43,575 bases of DNA from Candidatus Korarchaeota archaeon NZ13-K (GCA_003344655.1 MAIU01000003.1:1-43575); one strand, 5' to 3'; counted from the stretch's first letter, positions 9,294 to 17,861 are shown. Translations and numbers: made by a program. Notes: a model not told the origin generated them from the letters alone.

Positions 9294-10565
9294 TTGGAGG
9301 CTGATCTGCTGGTCGTGGGTGCGGGCGTATTCGGGCTCTCGACGGCCTATCATTACCTCCGCGAAAATCCCGGGAAGAGCGTCCTGATAGTGGATAGGAT
9401 GGGGGACGTTGGTCAGGGAGCCACTGCTAAGAGCGCCGCAGCATTCAGGGCTAACCTGTTCACTTCAGCCACTAACAGGCTGCTTGCGGGTACATCCGTT
9501 GATTTCTTCCTGCATGTTCAGGAGAATGAGGGTTACGACCTGGGGATAATGAAGGTCGGCTATCTGGTCCTGAGAAGCAAGGATCAATTTGAGAAGGTGG
9601 CTGAAGTTGCTAGGATGCTCGAGAAGATGGGAGCCGTCAGGATATACAGGAGGGAGGAGCTCAAGGAGAGGCTGAAGATGAACTACGAGTTCCCGGGTGA
9701 TGAGGAGGCTGAACTGCTGAACGTTAAGGAAATTGAGTACGGGATATTCGGCTACAAGTGCGGTTACATGGATGCCGATAAGCTCGCCTACTACTACAGG
9801 GACAGGATAAAGGAGATGGGGGGAAACTTCCAGTTCAACACGAAGGTGGAGAGCATAATAGTCGAGCCAGAGGTCAAGCTGGGGATCCCAAGGGAACCTA
9901 GGGCCTGGCAGAAGGTGAGGTTCCCTGGAGTGGAGACTAACAAAGGTGTCCTTAGGGCGAAGAACCTTGTCATTGCGGCTGGGGGATGGACACACCTTCT
10001 CCTAGATCCCATAGGGATAGATTGCATATCAAAACCCAAGAAGAGGCAGATATTCACGATAAGGCCCAGAACAGAGGAGCAGAGGGCTCTCCTCTACACA
10101 ACAGGGTTCAACGAGGAGGGGGTGCTACCCTTCACGATACTCCCGACCGAGCACTATATAAGGGCGGATAAGAGGGATGGAACTCTCTGGCTGGCCCTCT
10201 CAGACGAGATAAGACCCTTCTCGACGGACGATGAGCCCGAGGAGTCATTCTACTATGACAACATATACCCCGTGGTCGTGAAGTACTTCCCGCAGCTCGA
10301 GGGCGCCAGGGTGGACAACATGTGGGGAGGTCTCTACATGATAAACTCGGTGGATCACAACCCTGTCGTCTTCAGGAGGTCCAACATGGTCGTGGCCACT
10401 GGCGACAGCGGCAGCGGGATAATGAAGGGGGATGCCGTGGGCAGGATAGCTGCGGCTCTTGTTCAGGGTAAGAGGGAAGCGGAGCTCTTCGGAGGGGAGA
10501 GGATACCAACGGACAGGCTGGAGGTGGTCGGTAGATCTCTGGAGCCTGAGAGCTTCGTCTTCTGA
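9294..10565 (+). CDS. FAD-dependent oxidoreductase (DAO/sarcosine-oxidase-like family)
   Basis: Probable amine, amino-acid or glycerol-phosphate dehydrogenase. The N-terminal VVGAGVFGLSTAYHY is the GxGxxG dinucleotide fold, followed by an acidic-ended strand IVDR and, near residue 45, the GATAKSAAAFR segment typical of D-amino-acid-oxidase-type proteins. NLVIAAGGWTH closes the second FAD contact, and the C-terminus has the family's ATGDSGSGIMKGDAVGRI loop. At 423 aa it is a single-domain member. The TTG start is preceded by GGTGGTAT. Divergent pairing with the HdrD/NarI-like protein suggests that this enzyme feeds electrons to the membrane (inference). The substrate cannot be read from sequence. 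Confidence 0.82.
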   Translation: MEADLLVVGAGVFGLSTAYHYLRENPGKSVLIVDRMGDVGQGATAKSAAAFRANLFTSATNRLLAGTSVDFFLHVQENEGYDLGIMKVGYLVLRSKDQFEKVAEVARMLEKMGAVRIYRREELKERLKMNYEFPGDEEAELLNVKEIEYGIFGYKCGYMDADKLAYYYRDRIKEMGGNFQFNTKVESIIVEPEVKLGIPREPRAWQKVRFPGVETNKGVLRAKNLVIAAGGWTHLLLDPIGIDCISKPKKRQIFTIRPRTEEQRALLYTTGFNEEGVLPFTILPTEHYIRADKRDGTLWLALSDEIRPFSTDDEPEESFYYDNIYPVVVKYFPQLEGARVDNMWGGLYMINSVDHNPVVFRRSNMVVATGDSGSGIMKGDAVGRIAAALVQGKREAELFGGERIPTDRLEVVGRSLEPESFVF

Positions 10566-10625
10566 TGGGGGCTCTCCATAAATTTTTACTTGAGTGGCTC
10601 GGTGCCACCGGCACGCTCGGGAAAG

Positions 10626-10632
10626 TTTATAT
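10626..10632 (+). promoter_or_regulatory. TATA box for the secreted sequon-rich protein
   Basis: AAAGTTTATATTAC places TTTATAT about 27-36 nt before GTG 10659/ATG 10662, so this mRNA is probably leaderless or nearly so. It also argues against an upstream start at 10590, which would put the promoter inside the gene. Confidence 0.55.
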
Positions 10633-10661
10633 TACTGGGTTGCCGGGTGCAGGGATGCGTG

Positions 10662-11351
10662 ATGAGAAAGTCCTTACTGGTCCTGATTCCTATCATCCTG
10701 GTGGCGGCCTTGATGATGGGTCTCCTAATTTTCAGGGGGGGCCAGCCGGCTGGCAGGAGCTTTGAAGAAGCCTATTCATCGGCTAGGAAGCTCACATTCT
10801 CCGTGGGTGAGGGCTCCGTCATAACGTGGGAGGAGGAGATCAGGCTGTCCTACGGCAACACGAGCTCCCCAGTGAACAGCTCAATAGAGTCTGTGGTGAT
10901 CAAGAACCTGACATGGCCGAACTTCGTGATATGCACAAAGAACGGAACCTCGGAGGGCGAATGCGGTGAGGTGTTCTTTCACATGATCGCTTTTCCGCGT
11001 GAACTGGTTGGTGTGACCTCCATAAATCTTCCCTCCCTGCTGTACGAGAACATGACCGTCCTGATGGTGAATAACGGTCTGACCGAGCTGAAAACAGCCT
11101 GGGGATCGAGCAAGGCTTTTAACTACACAAACTCGACGTCAAATTATCCGATGCAGAACGTATCGACCATAACCAAGCTTTACGTTGACCCTGAGAGTGG
11201 GTTGGTGCTGAGGGGGGACATATGCCTGATGAGGGCCGACATCTCACTGACCTTCACTTACAGCCTGACATCCAAACCGGAGCCCAGGGGTGGGTTCCAG
11301 ATAGACAAGCCGGGGGAATGGGAGTGGGGCCGCCCATCTCCCGGAGCCTGA
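10662..11351 (+). CDS. Secreted or membrane-anchored, sequon-rich hypothetical protein
   Basis: No family recognised. The 229-residue product starts MRKSLLVLIPIILVAALMMG, a positive end plus hydrophobic stretch of about 19 residues: a signal peptide or N-terminal anchor. The rest is polar and carries eight N-x-S/T sequons (for example NTS, NSS, NLT, NGT, NMT, NYT, NST, NVS), consistent with N-glycosylation outside the cell, and two cysteines close together near residue 90. Beta-rich appearance, no catalytic motif. GTG 10659 is an alternative start one codon earlier. It stands alone between the FAD oxidoreductase and an unrelated gene. Confidence 0.72.
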   Translation: MRKSLLVLIPIILVAALMMGLLIFRGGQPAGRSFEEAYSSARKLTFSVGEGSVITWEEEIRLSYGNTSSPVNSSIESVVIKNLTWPNFVICTKNGTSEGECGEVFFHMIAFPRELVGVTSINLPSLLYENMTVLMVNNGLTELKTAWGSSKAFNYTNSTSNYPMQNVSTITKLYVDPESGLVLRGDICLMRADISLTFTYSLTSKPEPRGGFQIDKPGEWEWGRPSPGA

Positions 11352-11474
11352 GATGACATGGTGTAGAAATTAGGGGTACGCCGGTCATTCCCATGAAAAA
11401 TATTGAAAATTCTGTGGACCACTGCGGGGATATGAGCGGATAAAATTTATGAGTGACACCTCCTCGGAAGGGGG

Positions 11475-12050
11475 ATGGGTCTGTCATCGGAGTCGAGGGA
11501 TCTCCTACTTATCCCCGTGCTCATGAGCGAGGTACCGCTGAGGAGCATCGGCGATGAGGAAGCAGCTAAGATAGCGGCTGTGATAAGGAGGATGCTCCCC
11601 CCAATGGATGGGGCTAGGGTCGTGATAGTGCCGGCACTCTACTACCTGAGCGACATCCTAGGGAGGATGAAGCTGGATGAGATAGTGGTTAACTCCGCGG
11701 CCCTAGTGGAGATGATGGAGAGGAGGGGCCTTAGGTCGGATGTATACGTCCTCAACCCTTACTCGTCCAACGGCATGATCCCGGCGCCCAACAGGTTGGG
11801 AGGCGGTACTGGAGGGCTTACCTGGGCCATCATACCGATAATCGTGCTGGGCGGTGATGCCCCCCTGAGCTACGACGATGAGGAGCTCGAATACCTGTTG
11901 GATGACCTTGAGTCCCTCCTCTCGAGAGTTTACGGGACGTTGAATCTCAGGATATTCCCGCCAATTACGATTGAGAATCTTTTGGATCTAATGGACTCCG
12001 TGGAGGAGATTTATGAGGAGAGCTGGGATTCCTGGGCATCAGCCGGCTAA
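11475..12050 (+). CDS. Conserved-looking hypothetical protein, 191 aa
   Basis: Function not recognised. A soluble acidic protein with alternating hydrophobic strands (RVVIVPALYYLSDIL, WAIIPIIVLGG) and a glycine-rich loop RLGGGTGGLTW at about 113-123, followed by a strongly acidic helix (YDDEELEYLLDDLESLL). The fold looks alpha/beta. ATG 11475 follows TAAAATTTATG at 11441-11451, about 30 nt upstream, and a GGAAGGGGG stretch that could serve as ribosome site. It converges on elp3 and the two coding ends overlap by 12 bp. Codon use matches the neighbours. Confidence 0.7.
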   Translation: MGLSSESRDLLLIPVLMSEVPLRSIGDEEAAKIAAVIRRMLPPMDGARVVIVPALYYLSDILGRMKLDEIVVNSAALVEMMERRGLRSDVYVLNPYSSNGMIPAPNRLGGGTGGLTWAIIPIIVLGGDAPLSYDDEELEYLLDDLESLLSRVYGTLNLRIFPPITIENLLDLMDSVEEIYEESWDSWASAG

Positions 12051-13463
12051 CTCCTTCCACATGTAGAAGGATCCAGGCAACTTCCTGTAGCCCAGCCTCC
12101 TGAAGTACTCCCTAGCCCCTATCCCTGCTATCACCAGCACCTTCTTCGCTCCCATCTCCTCGGATGAGATCCTCTCGGCCTCCCTGACGAGCATCGCCCC
12201 ATAGCCCCTGTGCTGCGCGTGGGGTCCGGGCGCCTCACCTATGGGGACCATCTGCCCGTAGACGTGAAGCTCCCTTATGAGGCTCGTCCTATCATCGACC
12301 TCCCACCTGTGGGCCAGGGGGGAGGGATCCCTCAGCCTCAGTATCCCCATGAGGACGTCTCTCCTATCGACCAGTGAGAGGAGGAACTCAGTACCCCCGC
12401 CAGCCTCGTACTCGAGGATCTCCATCCTAACGGAATCGTAATCAGGCTCAATTCCCTTATTGGATACTCTACCAGCCTCCCTGAACCTCATCTCCTCTAT
12501 CTTGATCCCCCTCGCCATGAGGGCCTCCTCCACAAGCTGCCTCATGTTCCTCCTCCTCGGTCCGGCGATTATGAACTCCTCAGGTATGTCCCTCTGAACG
12601 TGCTGGAGTCTCATCCACCTGGGAAGCATGGGGAGGGCCCTCATCAGGTACTCCTCGAACTCCTCATCGGTCATGCCCCTGTACTCCCCTCTCTCCCACA
12701 TCCTTTGGAGGGGGGTGTCCCTTATCACGAGCGTCGGGTATATCTTAAGGGCATCCGGTCTGAATGACGGGTCCTCTATGATCATCCTGAGGGCCTCGAG
12801 ATCCCTATCCAGATCGCTGCCTGGAAGGCCCGGCATCAGGTGATAGCCCACCTTGTAAGCCGCGTCCCTGAGCACTCTGGTGGCCCTGCGCACCTCTCCC
12901 ACGGTGTGAGCTCTCCCCACCCTGAGGAGGACGTCATCGAACGGGGATTGAACGCCCAACTCGACCCTGGTGAACCCGAGGTAGAGCATCCTGTCCACAT
13001 GATCCTCCATGGCCCAATCGGGCCTGGTCTCCAGGGTCATGGCGACGCACCTGACTGAAGACACCTCGTTCAGCTCCTGGGCCTCTAAGAGGTTCCTTGA
13101 TATCCTCTCAGGTCCCATGTAACTGTTCATGGAATCCAGGGCCCTCTTCACGAACCACTCCTGGTAATCGAAGGGCTGGGCGTTGAAGGTGCCACCCATT
13201 ATTATGAGCTCCACCTTCGATGGATGAACGCCCGACCTGGAGAAGTCCTGGAGCCTCCGGGTCACCTGGAGGTAGGGGTCGTAGTCGAGCCTGGACCCCC
13301 TCATCACCACGGGGCTCCTCTCAACGTAGCTCTGGGGCGTTCTCCCCCCACCAGGGCAGTAGAGGCATCTTCCATGGGGGCAGGGGAAGGGCCTGGCGGC
13401 TATCGAGACCACGGCAACGCCTGATGCTATCCTGGATCTGCTCGCCCCCCTCTCCCTCAGCAT
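12039..13463 (-). CDS. elp3: Elp3-type tRNA uridine-34 carboxymethylation enzyme (radical SAM + GNAT)
   Basis: Elp3 adds an acetyl-derived carboxymethyl group to wobble uridine 34 of tRNAs. With ATG 13463 as start the protein has 474 residues. CPHGRCLYC (Cys28, 33, 36) is the radical SAM [4Fe-4S] motif; ELIIMGGTFNAQ, LGVQSPFDDVL and YHLMPGLPGSD follow in order; the C-terminal GNAT domain shows HAQHRGYGAMLV for acetyl-CoA. I prefer this ATG because GTGAGGAG precedes it and a TATA box (TTTTTATC, 13494-13501) lies about 34 nt upstream, inside the longer reading that would begin at TTG 13526. The N-terminus is short: archaeal Elp3 usually has about 70 residues before the cysteine motif. Confidence 0.94.
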   Translation of the reverse strand: MLRERGASRSRIASGVAVVSIAARPFPCPHGRCLYCPGGGRTPQSYVERSPVVMRGSRLDYDPYLQVTRRLQDFSRSGVHPSKVELIIMGGTFNAQPFDYQEWFVKRALDSMNSYMGPERISRNLLEAQELNEVSSVRCVAMTLETRPDWAMEDHVDRMLYLGFTRVELGVQSPFDDVLLRVGRAHTVGEVRRATRVLRDAAYKVGYHLMPGLPGSDLDRDLEALRMIIEDPSFRPDALKIYPTLVIRDTPLQRMWERGEYRGMTDEEFEEYLMRALPMLPRWMRLQHVQRDIPEEFIIAGPRRRNMRQLVEEALMARGIKIEEMRFREAGRVSNKGIEPDYDSVRMEILEYEAGGGTEFLLSLVDRRDVLMGILRLRDPSPLAHRWEVDDRTSLIRELHVYGQMVPIGEAPGPHAQHRGYGAMLVREAERISSEEMGAKKVLVIAGIGAREYFRRLGYRKLPGSFYMWKELAG

Positions 13464-13493
13464 AGACTCCTCACGACCGGCCCCTGAGCAGCG

Positions 13494-13501
13494 ATAAAAA
13501 G
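13494..13501 (-). promoter_or_regulatory. TATA box for elp3
   Basis: Minus-strand GAGAACTTTTTATCGC centred about 34 nt from ATG 13463 fits an archaeal promoter with a short leader and decides the start of elp3. Confidence 0.45.
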
Positions 13502-13544
13502 TTCTCTGGATCAGCTGAGATCCCAAGGATCCTGCCGGGGGTGA

Positions 13545-14939
13545 TCAGGGGGAGGAGCCGGATGAGATCCTCCTCGCTATGTCCAATAACCTTCTCTCGC
13601 TCTCTGTCTTCTCAGCCTCATAATCAGCCAGCCTCGATATGTCATCCCTCAGGAGCTTCCTCCTAGCCTCTATCTCAACCCTGAGCTCCTCTGGGTTGGG
13701 ACCTCCCCTGACCCTCGTGGCTATCGCCTCCTCGAAGCTCGGGATCTCAAGTCCCAAGCTGCTCAATGCCCTCCTCAGGTCCCAGTCCGACTCCCTGAGT
13801 GCCGAGGCCAGCAGGGAATGAGCTGCTCTGTAGCTGATCCCCCTCCTCCTGCTTATCTCCTCCGCGGCGAGCTGAGCCAGTGTCTCCTCAACTCTAGCCT
13901 CCCTGAACCTGATCCTCCTCACTAGGTCTGAGAGAACCCTTAGGGACTCCTTCACGTTCCTCAGAGCTTCCAGGAAGTGCCTGTTGGTCTCCTGTAGGTC
14001 CAGATTGTAACCGCTGGGCAGTCCCTTCACTATCGAGAGCACCGTGACGAGGGATCCCATGACCTCCCCGGCCTTCGCCCTCACAACCTCCAGCGTCACG
14101 GGGTTCCTCTTCTGCGGCATTATGCTGCTCGTGGAGACGTGATCCTCCGGAAGCTCCACCAGGGCGAATCCCGGGGTGGACCACACTATTAGGTCCTCGC
14201 AAACCCTGCTAAGGGTCACCATGAGGGAGGAGAGCACGGCCAGGGTCAGTGTCTCGAAGGATCTGCTCCCAGTGGCCAGGAGGGTGTTGCCCTCCACTCC
14301 GGAGAACCCGAGCAGATCGGCGAGCCTCCCCCTATCCAGGGGGACCGAGCTGCCGGCGGCCGGCCCTGAGCCCAGGGGACAGAGGTCCACGACCTGCCTC
14401 AGGACGTGCCATATCACCCTGTAATGGTGGAAGAGCTCCTGCTCAACGTAGAGGAGGTAGTGAGAGGCCGTGGAGGGCTGGGCCGGTCGGAGGTGCGTGA
14501 ACGCCGGTATCACTAGCTCCAAGTTTGAGAGGGCGGAGTCCAGCAGGGCTCCCCTAAGTCTGTTTATCTCCCAGAGGATCGCTATTAGCTCCCTCACGGC
14601 TGAGTACCGCAGGGCCGTCGCCACCTGATCGTTCCTGCTCTTCCCGTAGGCCATCCAGCCGCCCATCTCCCCAGCCCTCTCCAGTAACCAGCTCTCCAGC
14701 GCCTCGTGCACGTCCTCGAAGTCTCCGGAGAGTATCTCCTCCTCCCTGCTCAGGGCATCAAGGAGAAGGGAGATTGTGATTCTGGCCTCCTCAGGTATTA
14801 GCTTCAGCTCAAAAAGATGAATTTGATGGGCCAGGGCAGTGAGAACGGCTGCCCTAAATAGGTCCCTGTCTTCCTCAAGCGATGAGGTGAACTTAAGCAA
14901 CCAGCCCTCCTGCTCCCCCAGCCCCGGTTTTCTGTACAT
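13545..14939 (-). CDS. argH: Argininosuccinate lyase
   Basis: Splits argininosuccinate to arginine and fumarate, the last step of arginine synthesis. The 464-residue protein has SRNDQVAT at 101-108, THLRPAQPSTASH with catalytic His160, and the signature SSIMPQKRNP at 271-280. ATG 14939 gives an N-terminus MYRKPGLGEQEG...FTSS that fits archaeal lyases; GTGAGGA sits immediately upstream. Its first 47 bp overlap the 3' end of argG in another frame, an unusually long overlap, implying tight coupling of the two genes. Confidence 0.95.
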   Translation of the reverse strand: MYRKPGLGEQEGWLLKFTSSLEEDRDLFRAAVLTALAHQIHLFELKLIPEEARITISLLLDALSREEEILSGDFEDVHEALESWLLERAGEMGGWMAYGKSRNDQVATALRYSAVRELIAILWEINRLRGALLDSALSNLELVIPAFTHLRPAQPSTASHYLLYVEQELFHHYRVIWHVLRQVVDLCPLGSGPAAGSSVPLDRGRLADLLGFSGVEGNTLLATGSRSFETLTLAVLSSLMVTLSRVCEDLIVWSTPGFALVELPEDHVSTSSIMPQKRNPVTLEVVRAKAGEVMGSLVTVLSIVKGLPSGYNLDLQETNRHFLEALRNVKESLRVLSDLVRRIRFREARVEETLAQLAAEEISRRRGISYRAAHSLLASALRESDWDLRRALSSLGLEIPSFEEAIATRVRGGPNPEELRVEIEARRKLLRDDISRLADYEAEKTESERRLLDIARRISSGSSP

Positions 14940-16137
14940 TCCTCACAGCCCTCGATGTCACAGCATATAAACCCCAGGCCTGTATGAAGCCCCTGGCCTC
15001 CTCGTCAGTGGGGTACCATCCCTCATCGTAGCCCGCTATGCTCACGTCATACAGGGCGAGATCCGACCTCCTTCCGACCACCATCAGGCTCCCCTTGAAG
15101 AGCCTCAACCTGACCTCACCGCAGATGTGCTCGTTCATGTTTTCTATGAACTTCTGGAGGCTCTCCCTGAGGGGCTCGCTCCAGAGACCCTCGTAGACTA
15201 GGTTGGTCCACTCCCTATCGGCTAAGGACTTGAACTGAAGTTCCCTCCTCGTCAGAATCGCCTTCTCAAGGTCCTTGTGCGCCCTTATTATAGTGACCGC
15301 GGCGGGGGCCTCGTAAACCTCCCTGCTCTTGAAACCGACTATCCTGCTCTCCATGTGATCTATCCTCCCGACCCCGTGCCTTCCAGCGATGGAATTGAGC
15401 CTGACTATCAGCTCGCTCAGCCTCATCCTCTCCCCGTTTAGGGCCACAGGGAGCCCCTTATCGAACTCAATCGACAAGTACTCCGGCTCTTCTGGGGCTC
15501 TATCAGGGGGAACCGTCCACTCGAAGGCGTCCTCCGGGGGCTCGTTCCAGGGATCCTCGATTGGCCCGCCCTCTACGCTCCTACCCCAGATGTTGGAATC
15601 TATTGAGTACCTCTTGTGGCTCTCGGGGATCCTTAGACCCCTGGATCTCGCGTACTCAAGCTCCTGATGTCTGCTCGTCCTCCATATCCTCGTTGGGGCT
15701 ATCACCTTGAGTCTGGGATTCAGGGACCTCACGGTCACGGCGAACCTGACCTGATCATTACCCTTGGAGGTGCAGCCGTGGGCGACGGCGTCGGCGCCCT
15801 CCCTCTCCGCCACCTCCACGAGCTTTGAGGCTATGAGGGGCCTGGAGAGCGAGCTGGATATGGGGTACTCCTCCTCATACATGGCGTTTGCGAGTATTGC
15901 CGGAGCTATGTAATCATGAGCGAACTCATCAACGAGGTTGAAGCTGTAATGACGCACGGCCCCGGCCTCATAGGCTCTCCTCTCTATCTCCTCCAGCTCG
16001 GCTCCCTGGCCGAGCTCCACCGTCAGGGTGACGACCTCAACACCGTTCTCGGAGAACCACTTTATGGCCACGGTCGTGTCAAGTCCACCGGAGTATGCGA
16101 GGACCAGCTTGGAGATACTCTCACTCAAACGAGGCAT
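14893..16137 (-). CDS. argG: Argininosuccinate synthase
   Basis: Condenses citrulline with aspartate using ATP. In 414 residues the ATP loop LAYSGGLDT is at 13-21, then AHGCTSKGNDQVRF (citrulline/aspartate contacts), and PDRAPEEPEYLSIEFDKG typical of the family. ATG 16137 is the usual call, but it has no spaced Shine-Dalgarno. The good GGTGAT at 16155-16160 instead serves a nine-codon ORF (16125-16154) that overlaps this start. TTG 16128, whose TTGA overlaps that ORF's stop, is an alternative argG start giving MSESISKLVLAYSGG, closer to normal family length. Only argH follows; earlier arg genes are absent from this window. Confidence 0.95.
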   Translation of the reverse strand: MPRLSESISKLVLAYSGGLDTTVAIKWFSENGVEVVTLTVELGQGAELEEIERRAYEAGAVRHYSFNLVDEFAHDYIAPAILANAMYEEEYPISSSLSRPLIASKLVEVAEREGADAVAHGCTSKGNDQVRFAVTVRSLNPRLKVIAPTRIWRTSRHQELEYARSRGLRIPESHKRYSIDSNIWGRSVEGGPIEDPWNEPPEDAFEWTVPPDRAPEEPEYLSIEFDKGLPVALNGERMRLSELIVRLNSIAGRHGVGRIDHMESRIVGFKSREVYEAPAAVTIIRAHKDLEKAILTRRELQFKSLADREWTNLVYEGLWSEPLRESLQKFIENMNEHICGEVRLRLFKGSLMVVGRRSDLALYDVSIAGYDEGWYPTDEEARGFIQAWGLYAVTSRAVRNVQKTGAGGAGGLVA

Positions 16138-16154
16138 CTCCGGTAACTCATCAT
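16125..16154 (-). CDS. Possible leader mini-ORF upstream of argG (MMSYRRCLV)
   Basis: A nine-codon ORF with strong GGTGAT just before its two tandem ATG codons encodes MMSYRRCLV and stops at 16125-16127, inside argG. It contains adjacent Arg codons CGG-AGA and its stop makes a TTGA overlap with a potential argG TTG start. The TATA box at 16183-16190 would place the transcript start near 16160, so the mini-ORF would be the first thing on the mRNA. That it acts as an arginine-sensing leader is inference; a chance ORF of this size is quite possible. Confidence 0.3.
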   Translation of the reverse strand: MMSYRRCLV

Positions 16155-16182
16155 ATCACCTGCGGCCCCCCTGAGCCTCCAC

Positions 16183-16190
16183 TTAAAAAT
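16183..16190 (-). promoter_or_regulatory. TATA box for argGH
   Basis: Minus-strand GAAAGATTTTTAAGTGG has a TATA-like TTTTTAAG about 25 nt before position 16160, consistent with a transcript starting at the GGTGAT that precedes the mini-ORF. Confidence 0.45.
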
Positions 16191-16295
16191 CTTTCGTTCG
16201 GCGATGGTGGCGCGGCTGGTCGCTCAGGCCGAGGAGCAAGTCGATGAGGATCTTGAATAGCCAGCTTGGAGCCCCGCGAACAGATAAGCTGAGCC

Positions 16296-17768
16296 TCATA
16301 ACTCCTCATGGTCAGAGAATTCCTCGATGAGCCCATCGAGATCAGGGCCCTCAGAGGAGCTCCTGGAGCTCCCGCTCCTAATGAAGTTCCAGATGGCCCT
16401 CAATATGCTCGGGAGGGCCCTCCTCACCAGGGATTCCCTGAACCTGAGCAGGTCCCTGAGGAGGTACCTCGGCCTGAGGTAGAAGGTGAGATAAGCCTTA
16501 ACGAGCATGCTCTGAATCTGATTAGCCGTCAGGTAGAGGCCCCTCATCACGGCATTCACCGTCGTGTAAAGCCTCCAGTCCAGAGTGATTAGGAGCCTGT
16601 TCCTGAGGGCGAAATCCCATAGTCTGGTCCCTGGATAGGGGGTTGCAACGGTGAACTGGGCGTAATCGAGGCCGAGCCTCTTGGAGAAGCCTATGGTCCT
16701 GTCAATGTCCTCCTCCCTCTCTATGGGGAAACCTATGACGAAGGAGCCGAGGGCCTTGAGCCCGGCTTCCGCAGCGGTCTTGACCGCTTCGACGGCCTGA
16801 CTAAGCTTTATCCCCTTCCCTATGAAGTCCAGCACCCTCTGAGTGCCGGATTCTATCCCGAAGTAGATGGTGTGGGCCCCCGCCCTCCTCATCGCTTGAG
16901 CGGTCTCCCTGTCGAACGTGTTCACCCTGGAGGAGGCGCTCCAGCTGACGTCGAGGCCCTCCCTCAGGATCCCCTCGCAAACCTCCCGGGCCCTCCTCCT
17001 GTCCAAGGTGAATGTGTCATCCAGGAACTCGATCTCCCTTATCCCGAAATCCTCCCTCAGGATCCTGAGCTCCTCAATCACTCTATCAACGCTGTGGGCC
17101 CTCCAGATCTTCCCGAACTGGAGGGAGGATGAGCAGAAGATGCAGTTGAATGGGCATCCCCTGGAGGTCATAAGGACCCCATACCTCAGCTTCCTGACCC
17201 TGTAGAGGTTCCAGTCTATCAGGTCATAGGCGGGGATCGGGAGGTCATCAAGCCGGCCGACCAGGGGCCTGGGGGGGTTGTGCCTCACCCCTCCCTCGGG
17301 ATCCCTGTAGGATATCCCCTTTACATCCCTGAGGGAGCTCAGATTCATATCACTTTTCTCAAGAGCCCTGAGGACTTCCCTGAACGACTCCTCCCCCTCC
17401 CCCCTGACGACCACGTCCACGTGAGGGCAGCTCCTGAGCGTGTGGTCCGGGAGGAAGGTGACGTGAGGTCCACCCAATATGATGACGGCGTTCTCATTCA
17501 GCTCCTTCGAGATCCCGGCCAAATCATAAGCATCATATATTGCTGGGGTTGTCGCTGATATGCCGACGACGTCGGGATCGAATCCCTTGAGGATGCGTCC
17601 CGAGGAGCTTATGTCGGCGTTCATCGAGGGGAAATCGAAGATGGCCACCTCATGCCCCTCCTCCCTGGCGATGGAGGCCAGGTAAGCCAAGCCCAGCGGT
17701 ACCCCGTTGACCCCGAGCACCTCCTTAACCGAGGAATGCGTCGGGGGCATCACCAGGGCGACTCTCAT
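16296..17768 (-). CDS. B12-binding radical SAM protein
   Basis: A 490-residue protein with an N-terminal cobalamin-binding Rossmann domain (MRVALVMPPTHSS, VVGISATTPAIYDA, VIILGGPHVTFLPD) and a radical SAM domain with SRGCPFNCIFCSSS (C-x3-C-x2-C), EIEFLDDTFTLDR and YFGIESGTQRVLD. The C-terminal region holds DYAQFTVATPYPGTRLWD, common in the BchE/methyltransferase-like class. The chemistry is probably methylation or ring rearrangement, on an unknown substrate. I start at ATG 17768: TTTATAT lies 27 nt upstream, which fits a leaderless message, whereas extending to 17897 adds 43 residues with no domain and swallows the promoter. Divergent from a pair of small paralogues. Confidence 0.88.
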   Translation of the reverse strand: MRVALVMPPTHSSVKEVLGVNGVPLGLAYLASIAREEGHEVAIFDFPSMNADISSSGRILKGFDPDVVGISATTPAIYDAYDLAGISKELNENAVIILGGPHVTFLPDHTLRSCPHVDVVVRGEGEESFREVLRALEKSDMNLSSLRDVKGISYRDPEGGVRHNPPRPLVGRLDDLPIPAYDLIDWNLYRVRKLRYGVLMTSRGCPFNCIFCSSSLQFGKIWRAHSVDRVIEELRILREDFGIREIEFLDDTFTLDRRRAREVCEGILREGLDVSWSASSRVNTFDRETAQAMRRAGAHTIYFGIESGTQRVLDFIGKGIKLSQAVEAVKTAAEAGLKALGSFVIGFPIEREEDIDRTIGFSKRLGLDYAQFTVATPYPGTRLWDFALRNRLLITLDWRLYTTVNAVMRGLYLTANQIQSMLVKAYLTFYLRPRYLLRDLLRFRESLVRRALPSILRAIWNFIRSGSSRSSSEGPDLDGLIEEFSDHEEL

Positions 17769-17791
17769 CCATTCAGATCCCACGGACACGG

Positions 17792-17798
17792 ATATAAA
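17792..17798 (-). promoter_or_regulatory. TATA box for the B12/radical SAM gene
   Basis: Minus-strand CAACGTTTATATCC centred 27 nt before ATG 17768, the spacing of a leaderless archaeal transcript. Confidence 0.55.
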
Positions 17799-17841
17799 CG
17801 TTGACGAAGGGCTCCGACTGGGGAATGGATCACCAGGGGTT

Positions 17842-17861
17842 CCCCGGGCCACGGCCCGGGG
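17842..17861. repeat. Perfect GC inverted repeat (9-bp arms, 2-bp centre)
   Basis: CCCCGGGCC-AC-GGCCCGGGG lies between the divergent B12/radical SAM gene and the hypothetical gene at 17889. A second palindrome, AAAAGCTTTT, follows at 17869-17878. No run of T follows the hairpin on either strand, so a terminator is unlikely; an operator or an mRNA hairpin fits better. Confidence 0.6.
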
